64,000 nucleotides of DNA from Ischnura elegans (lineage: Eukaryota; Arthropoda; Insecta; Odonata; Coenagrionidae). Shown piece after piece: positions 1 to 11,683 of the stretch (positions are counted from its first letter, which is position 1; each line of letters starts with the position of its first letter). The position numbers were made by a program, and so were the translations under genes. The notes beneath the pieces were generated by a model. That model had not been told where the DNA came from. It ran no database searches and worked only from the letters and a program-made list of their open reading frames with translations. The DNA lies in the NCBI RefSeq assembly GCF_921293095.1, contig NC_060253.1, positions 79,583,992 to 79,647,991 of the forward strand. The letters are read 5' to 3'.

Positions 1-1344
1 TGCATAACTGTATTCCCATAGCCTACCTATGCTCCGTATACAGAACCAATCCCGCTCAGTTGCCTGTACGGTGGTGGAAGCATTCGTCGGTGAGACACGC
101 GGACATATGTATGTGTACTTTCCCTTCCCAGGTGTTCCCCGCCTTGTACCGTGGAATACACTCTCTTTCGCGTTATTATCTATCCAAGCCGCATTCCACA
201 ACCGAACGCCTGCCCTTCTAACTCAATATCTCGAATTCGGGCGGGGAAGAGAGTAGGCATACATCGCCTGTCGTGGAGATCGGTCTATAGTTGGATTCAT
301 TTAGTAATTTTGGAATACCTACTTTCTTGGGATTTTTTAAATTTAAAATGATCCTATTTTGCAAAAAAAGACATTAACTTCGGGAGAAGATGTACAGCCA
401 TGCGAATTCGGGCAAAAAGAAGAGTTGAAATCAAAGGGAATGGATTGCAAAAATTCGTTTGTCTCTAATATTCATGTAAAAAAGGAAAAACTGGCCCGTT
501 GACGTGGAAGTTTGGTCACCTTTATTCTTCGCAATTAAAGACTGACATTTGATGATTAGATCCCACATTTAATGGGGTAATTTTTCCTGAATACGTCAAT
601 TGTGAAGTTTGTACTATAAAATTGAGTAAGCATGAGAGGATGACGCGATTTTTTTGGGATTTGGACTCTGTAATGGTTTGATAATGTTTTGCAGCTTTAA
701 CTTTTGGCAGCAACGCCAATTTCTTAAATTGTCAAATTTTGTTGCTTTTGTTAAATGCCACTGGAAACCGAGCGAATTGCGTTATTTTTTTAATGTAATT
801 ACGAGCTCGGTAATTTCTCTTTTTAACTTTTAACTCTCTTTTAAATAACTCCAGAATTAGTTTTCGTTAATCATCGTAGTCTTCATAATCATTTTGTTTA
901 TTTATTTTTACAAATACCATTACTACGTTTAAAAAAGATCTGGCTAAGACAGCAGCATAGTACGGTGCAGCCCTGAGAAAATATAAAGTATTCAGTAATT
1001 GAGAGAAGAGCCTCGTTATACCATTCCCAAGGTCTTCAGTACTTATCATTGATTTGCGTCAAAATAATTGTTTAAAAGGGATATAAAATTTATAGTTGTC
1101 TTTTGCTAGTCGTTTTTTGGATAGGTAATCGCTTCATATTTTTGTCCTAATATTTTTTCCATTTCCTGTAACAAAGGTGTATGTAAATATTTCAATATTT
1201 GAATGGTATTTTAATAAGTTCTTTGCCTTTATTCGGAACTTCTTTTAGTGCTTCACATTTCAAAATTTATAGCTGAAGAAAGACGATGAGCTCATAATAA
1301 TTACTTTGACCACAAATAATGACCACGCATGCTGAAATAAAGAA
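1..1344. other. AT-rich stretch with nothing recognised
   Basis: Non-coding in appearance on both strands. Short ORFs of 60-75 codons resemble no family I know. No repeats, terminal inverted repeats or RNA genes were seen. Confidence 0.5.
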
Positions 1345-1479
1345 ATGATGAAGAAGCAAAACATAAATTCCGCTTTTCGCCAAAGCAAGCTGGCATCTAG
1401 CTATACAGCATCTACAAGGGGTGAAAATTTGGGTATCATCATACCCTCACGAGCAATAGTCTCTTCCGCCCAAATACGC

Positions 1480-1830
1480 GCGTCTCCACGGGTTCTAGCA
1501 ACGGGGCAACTTTCCCCTTCCCTCCCCCCTCCAGCCCCCTTCCCCCCTCGCTTCCCGCACGCGCTGGCCAGCATTTCGACCCCCGCAAAGCACCCTGGGC
1601 TGACCCCCGTCCACCCACCAATGCAGCCAAACACTCCCCCCACCCACCCTTCCGGCTTTCGCTCGACCCATGGCCTACCACAACTACAACTCGCCGCCGC
1701 CGCCTCCGACACATTCTGCCGCCGCCCCCCGTGCTCTCCCAACCGCCTCCCGCCCCCTCTGCCCACCCACCCCCAGTCACTCTCCACCCCACCACAGTCG
1801 ACCGTTCTTCCGCTCGCTGCACTCTCGCAC
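1480..1830. repeat. C-rich low-complexity tract
   Basis: The plus strand is dominated by runs of C and CCN triplets (for example CCCTTCCCTCCCC and CCGCCGCCGCC), with few purines. The bias opens overlapping ORFs on both strands (about 170 codons on plus, about 187 on minus). Their products are proline/serine/histidine-rich on one strand and glycine/arginine-rich on the other, as base composition alone would give. I regard these ORFs as compositional artefacts. The tract could be a low-complexity expansion or part of a regulatory region. Confidence 0.6.
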
Positions 1831-1984
1831 AGCAACAAGGGGTGGAGGCCATAAGGTCTATACGCTCGCTTGGGAGATATACGTGAGGTCCTAGGCGAGA
1901 GTGTGGCAAATTTGAGATGCCTGGTAAGCTCATCTACTAGGGGATTAAATATCAATTTTTTCATTTTTTTGCGTCCCTGTATAA

Positions 1985-2330
1985 CTAATTAATAAAATGA
2001 AGATTTCTTAGTGAAATTTTTAAACGCATATGTCATAAGAAAGGAAGAAATTCCAATTTTATTCCACAGCATATGATGTAAAAATTTGACCTCATCAACA
2101 TAGTACTTTAACTGATACATCGTATGCCTACAATGAATAAAGTATCAAATTTTCTAATTTTTTATTTCTTCCTTTACAACTTATTAACAAAATGAAGATT
2201 TCTACTTATATTTATAAAATGACTATTTTAGAATGAAAAGTGGAAAATTGCTATTTTATTCGCCAGCATATGATGGAAAAGTTTATCCCACATCAACTAA
2301 GTACTTTAAATGATATATCGTATAACTGAC
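1985..2330. repeat. Tandem duplication, period about 195 bp
   Basis: Two diverged direct copies. The shared block AATGAAGATTTCT begins near 1996 and again near 2191. Each is followed by a block containing CAGCATATGATG, then CATCAACNNAGTACTTTAA, then a GATACATCGTAT-like end. The copies have many substitutions and small indels, so the duplication is old. No coding potential or terminal inverted repeat was seen. Confidence 0.7.
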
Positions 2331-2334
2331 ACCT

Positions 2335-3731
2335 TGAAAATATACTCCATATTTCGTTTCGTAAATTAGAAAAATATTTCATGAATAAGGAACTAATTTT
2401 CAAACTCTCAGGGAGTCTTAGTAATTGAATCAATTTAGATCATTATTTAATTTTTCAATGCTCTAATTCACCTGCTGTGTGCTCAAGAGGTATTAACCTC
2501 AAGAGGAATATCAATATCGCAAGCATACGGAAACGAGGAACTTCCAATATGGGCCAGTATATCAAGCATTTGAAGTATGTTATTGAAGTGGTACCAGTAG
2601 GTTTCCAGTTTGACGAAACTATGTGAATTATTTGACAATATTTTACCACAGAAAATAGTTCTACCGCAATAGGTAGATCCATTTTCAGGCATTTAATCAT
2701 AAAAATGAATCGCTCACAATAATGAAAATTCCATGCTGTTATTTTACAAATTATAGTGATAGCATTTTTCGCCGTCGGCTAGTTACGAGCGTAGACAATT
2801 TTCTTCTATTTATATTTATGAGGAATCAAATACCATCACTTCCTGATAGGAATGTACGAGTGACATACCCTTGGTTCTGGACGTATTTTATGGCACAGTA
2901 GGTGCCATATGTCGTATGGCACGGTCGGTGTTGCCGCTGTTGAGGTGGTGATGGTATCCCCGCTATCATTCTGCACGTGCTGACATTAGTCTTCTGCAAT
3001 TTTTATGCACGACAATTATCGTGTTCCTTTTATTATTCATGATATTTACATTCGAGTTTTCTTGCAACAGAATTGAGTACACGTGATATATCGTGAATTC
3101 CTTAGTTAGCATTGGCATATTATGCTGAAAACTGCATTTCACTTGCTGTAGCAAATAAAAAACAATTAATAGTGCCGTTGACGCAATTATTCCCTTTTAG
3201 TCATTTTCACAAAATTCATATTCTCAGTTCACTTATTAATTCCACTACGGTATTTATTATAATTGCGTGATCAATTTTTGAAAACATTTACTACATCCAA
3301 AACATTGACGTAATAATAATAAAGTTATTACTCCTAAAGTGTAAAATTAACTACCTTGGTAACAAAAATGAAAAAGCTTTAGGTAGCTTCAGTGGGCAAC
3401 ATCAGTGTGGAAATAATAATTATATTTATTCCACGTCAGCAAAATATGCGATACCTCCGTGATGTTCCGTTAACCGACCTTACTGTTCGTTGATTAATTT
3501 CAGCCATCGAAAGTCGATACGAATAACAGCAATCGTTTCCCTATAGCCCCTTCGAATAGAACATCCATCCCTCCTCGTCCATATCCCCCCTAGCTTCGCC
3601 TAGTCCCCACTGCCACCAATTACTGTCTACTTTCGCTAACGGACGCCATGATCGGCCCAGATAAGGATGGCTCTGTCGCTCACATTATTGATTTTTCTGG
3701 ACGCTTTCTTCCCATGCCTTGTGATTGAGTC
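2335..3731. other. AT-rich stretch with nothing recognised
   Basis: No long ORF, RNA gene or transposon end was recognised. A short duplicated TATGGCAC motif near 2890-2920 is the only local structure noticed. Confidence 0.45.
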
Positions 3732-3800
3732 CCGCCAATCGTTGGCGGCTACAGCGACCCATTTATAAATTAGCGCGTTGGGAACAGGGTGTTCGGAGAA
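3732..3800 (+). promoter_or_regulatory. CCAAT palindrome with TATA-like box (candidate promoter)
   Basis: CCGCCAA at 3732-3738 and TTGGCGG at 3742-3748 form a perfect 7 bp inverted repeat around TCG, placing a CCAAT box on both strands. TATAAA lies at 3764-3769. A start site would be expected near 3794-3797, but I see no clear initiator there. The combination may be chance. No downstream exon was identified. Confidence 0.2.
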
Positions 3801-4096
3801 GGGATGAATCGACTATATAGGCAGGGGGGAGGGTGCTTAGGCAAGGAATGACTCATCGCTTCATAACCCTGAAAATTCTCCGCTGATCAGCTCCGTCGCC
3901 CCTACTTGTGTCAACCCATCATGCAGCAGATATCATCCACATTCACCACTTTCCACTCTTAATCCCCTGCCGGTTCTTCTGCTCTCATTCGTCTGAGAGC
4001 TGGTGACGAAATGGCTCCTGTAAAAAATTTCGCATCAAGTTGTTTGATTTATTCGAACCCCCAATGTGATAATTTCATTAACTTACTCAAAATACT

Positions 4097-4690
4097 AGCG
4101 TACAGAGTGGTTCAGGAGGGATCTGAAATGCATCAGGAGGTGGCAAGGGAGACTTTTTAAACATTTTTTCTATAATCATGGGGTTGCAACTCCTTAGTCA
4201 CTGAGCTAGTTTGACACAATCTTTGATCTTAATTAAACGAGAGCTTTGAGCAAGTATCAACAATATGTATACGCAGTCTCACCAATTTTGAATTGTTTCA
4301 CACAATCATATTCGCATTTTCCGTCCATTCTTAATTATTTAATGTCCTAAAAATCTATAGGCAGGAATGGCAATGTATACAGGGTGTTTCAGGAGGAATC
4401 TGCAGTACTTACTTCGGAGGCAGTAGGGGAGGCAATTTTAAACATTTTTTGTCCATACACATGTGGTCGCAACTCCTTAGTTACTGAGCTACTGCAACGC
4501 AAAAGCGTTTTTGGATGCACTTTGTAGTTACCATGAAAGCGAGTTATTTAGTTTATCCATTCTTTGCGAAATTTATTTTATACTCTGGATTTTTAAGGGC
4601 ATTAAATAATTAAGGTAGGACGAAAATTTGCTATTATAATTGTCTGCAAAATCTTTGAGAGAGTATCTTCGAGCGCAATCTCACCCATTT
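4097..4690. repeat. Two diverged copies of an interspersed repeat, period about 276 bp
   Basis: Both copies open with a version of TACAGGGTGTTTCAGGAGG (near 4099 and 4377). Each continues with a block containing TTTTAAACATTTTTT and then GCAACTCCTTAGT and ACTGAGCTA. The 3' parts also contain an inverted relation: the ATTAAATAATTAAG-like motif near 4607 matches the complement of sequence near 4330-4350. No coding region is seen. It may be a non-autonomous element duplicated in tandem; its class is not assigned. Confidence 0.6.
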
Positions 4691-4699
4691 TGGGATTGT

Positions 4700-5868
4700 C
4701 TTTTGAATAAAAAGTGTTTTGCGTAAGAATCTTGGATATTTTTTGATATTCTAGTGGTTGATAATTAGCTAGGATGAACTATTTTTTTTAAGACTTCAAC
4801 CAGATTGATACCCCGAATTTTTTGATAGCCCAATGATTCTCCCTCTGATCCTACACGCTTCATCATTGACATAATTACTTTATGATATTACTAAAAGTAA
4901 CTATAGAATTCAGCGCAGTGTAAAGCAAAATTTCGGATCCTACGTGCGGTACCTGTGCGCAGATTGTTTGGTATACCTGGCTGCACCATTTAACCGGCTC
5001 GATATTTTGTAGGTCTAAAGCGGCTATAATCACGCGGCATATGCGGTTGTCTGTTGAGATACTGGTCGCAGGTCGGCTATGAGTGATCCAACCACCTCTG
5101 ATGTCCTAGTCCTCCCCTCAATTTACACTCTCCGCCTATCCTATGGTCTTTTCCCCTCCGTTGGTCATCTTCCGGTATCCTGGCTGAGATCGGTAGGGGA
5201 AATCTGAGGTAAGAAAGCCAAAAAAAAGCTGTCTTTTGTGGGGGATGATCGTCCATCCGAAATCGTTCTCTGACCGATCTTTTATCGGCAAACAAGAGTG
5301 CAAACATCCAAGCTACTCCTCCTCCTAGACCTTTGTGGGGAGGAAAAAAAAACACCGTCTTGCAGTCGGGATATCCCTTCCGACACACCAGATACCGACC
5401 GTGTTACTGCCCACCTCTTGGAGCCCTAGGCGACGGTATCCCCGCCTCCCCCTTCATGTAAGAATTGACCTCACCCTGTCTGGTTATGGACTAATTTTAC
5501 GGACCCCAGAAGAACGGAAGTGCCACAATCTGGCCTACTTCATACACAGCAGTAAATAAATACGCATTGCTACATTTCTTCATTTAAAAATGGTATAATT
5601 CCACCAGTTTAATGTAATTCTGACTCGAAGAGAGCTAGATATTTTTTTAGTGAACAAAGTAATTTCATGGAAATAATGGAAGTTAAAATGCAGTCTTCCT
5701 CCTTAGTAATTTCAATTATTACTACAATGCGTATTTTCCGCGTTTGAGACACTTTTTATCATAAAAGTACGGCTTATCATTCATCTTTGTATTTTATTAA
5801 TACCAAGCACGCCACTTTCGCACATGAAAAAATATAATAATCCTAAATTATCTTTAGCTATGAATAGG
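4700..5868. other. Unassigned stretch with a C-rich part
   Basis: Between about 5080 and 5480 the sequence is less AT-rich, and ORFs of 103 codons (minus) and 74 codons (plus) overlap in antiparallel. Neither product is recognisable. No repeat or RNA gene was found. Confidence 0.4.
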
Positions 5869-5869
5869 G

Positions 5870-5912
5870 CTGTGGAATTTGGAATATTTTTCAAAAATTC
5901 CAAATTCCACAC
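5870..5912. repeat. Short near-perfect hairpin
   Basis: TGTGGAATTTGGAAT is followed within a few bases by its complement ATTCCAAATTCCACA, separated by an A/T-rich centre that also pairs. The arms are about 20 bp with roughly one mismatch. It may be a small MITE remnant or a cruciform-forming site. No U-run for a transcript end is evident. Confidence 0.65.
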
Positions 5913-8900
5913 CCTTCAAAAATTCACCGTCAGTTTTTCTGAGTGTAAATTTGGATTTGAGTGCAGGCATTCATTCTCATTTCTCGGTACGTTAAGTAAT
6001 ATGTTATAATTTGCTGATGGTTCTGGGCGTTATGATCGGAAATCGAAATTAGAAGAAGGAAGTCAATGGTTTTCACCTGAATAATATTGTTGATGGCATA
6101 AACCGTCGACAATGTTTAAATGGACGATCAAACAAGCCTCGTTATTTCAGCGACCAATCCAACTTTTCCGTATCTCCGACTGCCTCGCCTGACTTCTTTT
6201 GCCCCTCGGCCTCATCTTCGTGATACACCGTGAACCGTCGCTGGGATAGTTGTCAGGGGGTGAATATATCCCCCCAACATGCATTCATCCACATGTAGAT
6301 GGCGCGAGACCATGACACGTGCCTACAGGTAACAGGGATTAAGAAGAAGTTAGTGACAGGTCACCAAGCATGCACAACCTTTACTGCTAAAGAAGAAGTT
6401 ACATCCATAGCCAAACATCTTTATTGAATAGCACTGTCCTTTCCGCTAATTGTAAGAAAATATTTAGGCCCACATTCAAGTTCGTCACATACTGAGGACA
6501 TCGAATAGAGGCAGTGTAGATATCGACCTTAATAAATAATTACCGGGATTTTAGCCGAGTGAGAAAATTTGTGGTTAACTGTTTAATCGATCACTCTTAC
6601 ATTTGCCTCAGAGCGGTAATGAATTGCAGGCCTTCCTTCCTGCGTTTATAATATCCGTTTAATCAGGTTTTTAATCCAGTTTAATCAATAGTGAAATGTC
6701 TCCTTTTCGTTTCATTTAACTAACGACTTCCATTCCCTGCTTAGTATATATATATATATCAATCTGTTTGTAGTGCTGGATATGTTTCTCCGTAATATCG
6801 AGCAAGAAATTAACGAAGTAACTATACTTTCGGACGAAATACCAGGTTTTAAATGGAAATGCTAGCTAACCAGCCGACCAGGACGTTCTGACCGGTGAGA
6901 GAAGGGTGAGCGATTTTGTAGAGGTCGGTCGGCTTTGATTAGAGACTTCGATTGGGATGCCTTCACCGCTCTCCAGTGGAAATCAAAACCTTTTGGTCCA
7001 GGTCACATTTTGAGCGGCCCCTTTTGAAGTTAGCCACGAGCCGGGCACTAGTTTCAGGAATTGTTAATGGCTCCGTATTTGAATGTCCCTTGAGTCATTC
7101 CTCCTCCGAAAGGTCGAGTTTCGTCCTGCTTCCTCAATCGGAAATTTACGACACATCCATTCATAGACTCTTATCTCTGCTAGCCGACTTTGGTAATCTT
7201 AAGACCGTTCCAAACTTTGCTATAATCTCGTCTTTCCACTTCGTTTGACCATTCCTACATTGCTGTTAGGGAAGCGTTGTTGATTGGAGAATATAATATG
7301 CAGAGCATTTGGTAATTGCTCAATCATTTACGAGGTGTGTCACGGCACGGGAATTCAAAATAATTACTTGGTGCGTATCTTATTGAAATCGATTTCCCCA
7401 TGACGACATCTATTTTGATGAAAATAACAGTTAAGAGTGCACAAATTGTGGATGATTCAATCCTAATACCTTTAAATAAATTTTTGCCGCTACTAGAGGC
7501 GACCTGTAGCGCTAGTTTCATAGAAATAATGTGATTAAACATCATTTGCATAATTCGGGTGCTACTAAGTCAAAGTATACTGTGACGAGCCCAACGAAAA
7601 TGAAGCTAAATATTTGTCAGAAATGTTATGATATGAGGAAAATTATACCAGTTTTTATCAAAACTAGATGCGTATTACAGCATAAATCAACATTGTAACT
7701 GAACTTAGACCAGTCCGCCATAAGAATTTCCATAAAAACTTGGATTATTGAACGCAATTCCCAGAGAATTTACTTTAGAATGTCTTTTGTGGCCGTCCGT
7801 CAATGATTTGCATTTAAATGATGCTGTTCTTCAGTTTTGAAGAAAATGGCATGCGCTTTATTTCTTAACTAACCCCATTAATCAATCGCCAAATTACGAT
7901 TAAAGTTTCATACGAAACTTAACCCTGACTCGAGCTGTAGCTAAGGTGTCTCAAACAAATACGGCGCCATCTACCTTAAGCCGGCTTCGGCATCTCGTTT
8001 GGTTGATTGACGCTCAGATAAGACTAAATTCGAGGGTTTTAATTTTGACGGTGGTGGAAACGGCATATTTCTTTCGATAAATATCGTCTACTGAACGGTG
8101 TATATTATCACTAAGCGTTTAAGGATCTGAAACTTGAGAACTTGTTCTATCCTATTATAAAGAATGCGTTAAAACTTTCTTCGAACGTTCAGCATTCCTA
8201 TTTTCGATAAAATACCAACTCATTTCTTTAAGATTGCCGCGATTAGGTTATTTTTTATTTCGACTGGATTAAAGTTATGACTCCAGCGTAGGTGATCAAA
8301 CATTTAATTTCTCTAGGATTAAAAATAATGTTGGCTCCAGTTAAGGCGATCAAAAATTAAATTTAAGGACAGCTCCTTTTAGTGAATTCCTCAAACGTTG
8401 TGACCCGATTCTTCCCGCTAGACTTTATTTCCGTCTGTTTCACTTGAAATTCGTATAGTTTCAAGAAATTAGTTCATTCTCTTGCTTTACGCTTGCAAGA
8501 AGTTAGTTCATTCTCTGAATTTGGTGCTTTTATCCGACCTCTCTTTTCCGTAATGCGTCATTTTTTCCGAACTTGTCCTTAAACCGTGTATTTTCGTCGG
8601 ATCTATTCGAACATTCGGAGTGATCCATCCATTAATTAACTTCTTTCTGAGTCAGGCGACTCGGAGCCGCTGCTGTCGTGCCGGAGAGGGAAGGAAAAAA
8701 TGCGTGTTTGCCGCCCGAGCTTTCGTGAAAATTAACCGTAAGCTTAAATCCATTATTATCTCGAGGTAGGAAATAGGGAGAGGTTGGGGTGTAGGGTGGT
8801 GGAGACCTTTTGAGTTAACCGCACGGTGTTATTATGTTGTTTTTATCGACAACTTAAAAATCCATTAATTTATGAGTCTGCTTTCTTGACTTGTGTCCAA

Positions 8901-9530
8901 TCTATGTACCTTTCTTCTCACACTTTTCACCTCACGGCCTTCGTGTCTGCACCCCCCAACCCCTCATACTCCTTCCTCGAAATCCAAACCCAAAAAAGAT
9001 ATGCTTTTTCTCACGCTCTGAAAACCACGCTTGCTCGTTGATGGGATCAATGGTAGCCATTGACGATATTTCAGATGCGATGCTGGATTTTGATATTAAC
9101 GGCTGTCATAAATTTTTTGACCTCTGCTTACCCGGTGTACCACAAATAAAGCTCTTTGTAATTTAGTGGAACCTACCCAGTGTTAGGTACATGGTAATTA
9201 GGTAATTTGAGAACAAGTGTTAAGTAAGTATCAAAGTTTTAATGACTAACTTGACTCAGGCTTTAGTAAGTATTTATCTTCATCTGGTAATCATCTACTT
9301 GTGATCCACTATATAATTACTTACCTGATAATTACTTTTTTCGTTGAAACTTGGGCCCTGTTTGTTGTCCAAACGGTGGCCCTTCTAAAAGTTTCATTTC
9401 ACAATTAGATTTTGCAATTTTCATTGGCCAGTTGGTTTTTTAATGCTTACTAGAAGTGTTTTAATTATGTTTACATGGGTAAAAATGTTCAACGGAGTAT
9501 CGACACACTCTATTGCTGGTAATTTTAACT
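5913..9530. other. AT-rich stretch with minor repeats only
   Basis: Contains a short (TA)n run at 6745-6759. A small direct duplication near 8277-8366 shares the block CTCCAG..AAGG.GATCAAA. A duplicated AGTTCATTCTCT lies near 8470-8515. No gene-like ORF or RNA gene was recognised. Confidence 0.45.
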
Positions 9531-9592
9531 GTCGATGGCCAAATATGGTCTTCATCTTTTAAGAGCTACATCGACTGTCATAGGCCATCGAC
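9531..9592. repeat. Imperfect stem-loop with perfect 10 bp ends
   Basis: GTCGATGGCC (9531-9540) pairs exactly with GGCCATCGAC (9583-9592) across a 42-base spacer. The spacer holds a second ATCGACTGTCAT motif related to the left arm. It could be a small inverted duplication. No promoter or precursor-RNA context is apparent. Confidence 0.45.
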
Positions 9593-11333
9593 GTCACTAA
9601 AAAATCGAACCACATCGTCAGGAAATGCCTGTGTACGTTTAAAACCTTGTTTTACCCGCAGCGCCGTATAGAGAACCGTTGTTGATCTTTATAAATCGTT
9701 AAACATAGTAAATCAAATGACCACCGAAAGTTCGTTGCACACTTATCATCGGAAGAAACAGTCGGAGCCCGCTTAAAAAATTTGAGCACTCCCTTTCTCC
9801 CATAATGGAACTCGATAGCGTATACCTAACATCCAACATATCTGCTGGTATATAGCAATAATCCTCGTACACCCAACTTAGTTTCTTATACCAACCCTCC
9901 CATATCCTTACGCATTTCTGCCCAGTCAGAACCAAACCCGAAAACAAAGCCCGAAATCAATGAAGAAGGATAAGAAGAAAAACGGAGAAGAAGGAAAAAG
10001 ACAGCGAGAATTTCGAGAAAAAACGAAGAAGATAATAAGACTGCATGGAGCGGATTTCGTGGCGAGATACAAAAAGAAGTTGAAACGGGCCGTTAGGTGT
10101 AAGAGCGGTCTTTTCCCCCAGACTTAATCTCGCCTTGTTAACTAAAGATAATTACTTACCCCTTAACAACACAAATCGGGAGTTCTTTCCACAATTCTTT
10201 CACCCCACACCACCCAACCTCTCCACTGTTCTGTTTCCCCCACCTCCCTTAACAATTTTCCCCAAGCTCTCGCGGTCTCAAAAACACCCAAAAAGTCCCC
10301 CTTGCCCTCCCAAACAGCCAACCTCGGAAACCAAACCCGCTCCGGTCGGAACTTCGCTCTTAAGGAGTCTCCCAATGCTTTTCCTACCAAAGCGCCTTAA
10401 TTACCCACAATTATGGGGAGCAAGGAAAGTCTTTGGAATGAGAGTAGTGTCGGTGAGTACTTCCCCAAAGGAACGGAGTCCTTTTAAAGAGACCACTCTT
10501 TGCTGTGTTAGTCTTTTCCTTTTTCTACCGCAGCACGCCGTAGACTTGAGTCGGTGAAAGAGACGGGAAGGTGGATAGGTACCTATGTTTGTGATAGAGA
10601 AAGATCGCGGCGCATGCTGGTCGGTTTTGGGGGAGCGTATACCTAAGGAATGGTCTGGCGAGATGTGGAATTATTGTGGTGGTGGGAAACTCGAAGGCGT
10701 ACGGAACGGGGCCCGCCACTTGAGCAGCCGCCTGTAGTTGGAGAAATGTCTGGCAGTGCTCCCTTCTTGTCCATTACGGAAAAGGCCGTGGTTTTTAAGG
10801 AGGTAGTTAGAGGATACTAATTGCTCGCCGCCTGGTTCTTTCGGCCGCTTTCAAATCCCCAACCACCACCACGAAAAGTGGGCTTTTCCGGAGTGACATT
10901 ATGTTTTTGCGCCCCGTATTTTCCGTGTGCCTTTTGCGTCGTCGGAGTGAGTGTGTGGTTAAAAGATTTTCGAGCTGTGAAAGACCGCGGAGGTATAGAG
11001 TCTGTCCGAAGAGCTCCGGAGCCTCTGATTGCGAGGGGCTAAATTGGTTCGGGCGCCTTTGCTGCCGGGTGGGTGGCAATGGTGCGCTCATCGTGCATCT
11101 TTTGTTTTACTATTTCCGTTCCGGGAACTCTCTCTCGATCCTTTTCCCCCGCAATCGTCAATCGGAAGTTGGCTTTGAAGCAGTTTAGCCATTTCGCGCC
11201 CTTCTTCGCATGGACGTTTTATCAATTCCACTTGAACTCAGCATTGCTCATCAGTGACGCGGTATCATCAACTCTAATATCTTTTGTATTATCTTCGTTG
11301 ATTTCTTCTAAACCTGGTTATCATCATCACCGG
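9593..11333. other. Unassigned stretch, moderately GC-rich from 10.1 to 11.2 kb
   Basis: Overlapping ORFs of 70-140 codons occur on both strands (for example 10135-10557 plus and 10807-11091 minus). Their composition is biased and none resembles a known domain. The part just above 11.1 kb may be the 3' untranslated tail of the LINE remnant that follows on the minus strand. Confidence 0.4.
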
Positions 11334-11683
11334 TCAAAAATCATAAGATTGGTATGACGCGGCTCTCCGCTCAATTCTCCCATCAGCTAATCTTTTCGAC
11401 CTAAGTATGTAATTGTTCATTTTCACATCCTTCTTTACTTGCTCCATAAATTTTGTTCTAGGTCTTCTTTTCCGTTTCGCCATCCACTTGTCCCTCGACG
11501 ATCGTCCTCGTCAGGCCATCCTTTCTCTAAACATGGCATGTAAGGTTGTTCCGTCTTCTTGACAAGGTTTCTACGAGGCTTCTCATCTCTCCTTGTCTTC
11601 TTAGGACTTCCTCATTACATACTCGGTCAATCTATTTGATCATCATCATTCCTCTGTAACACCAAATTTCGAAGGCCTCAACC
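11334..11683 (-). pseudogene. LINE (non-LTR retrotransposon) reverse transcriptase, broken C-terminal fragment
   Basis: Read on the minus strand, this translates to the familiar C-terminal tail of insect LINE endonuclease-reverse transcriptases. It begins EAFEIWCYR, continues with IDRVCNEEVLRRQGEMRSL, then GLTRTIVEGQVDG, and ends RRPRTKFMEQVKKDV..NYILRSKRLADGRIERRAA. The family normally reads W or L where this copy has stops: one in-frame TAG after MMMIK and another after the TCHV segment. A one-base frameshift near 11480, inside the GAAACGG stretch, separates the RRPRTKF part from the upstream frame. A natural stop follows at 11334-11336. Only about 115 codons of an ORF that is normally many hundreds remain, without the palm catalytic motifs, as expected of a 5'-truncated dead copy. 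The insertion is old. The LINE clade was not assigned. Confidence 0.85.

Noticed and set aside
1345..1964. Antiparallel ORFs of 169, 187 and 164 codons
   Set aside because: They lie in a C-rich low-complexity tract on both strands at once and their products mirror the base bias. No domain or motif is recognisable.
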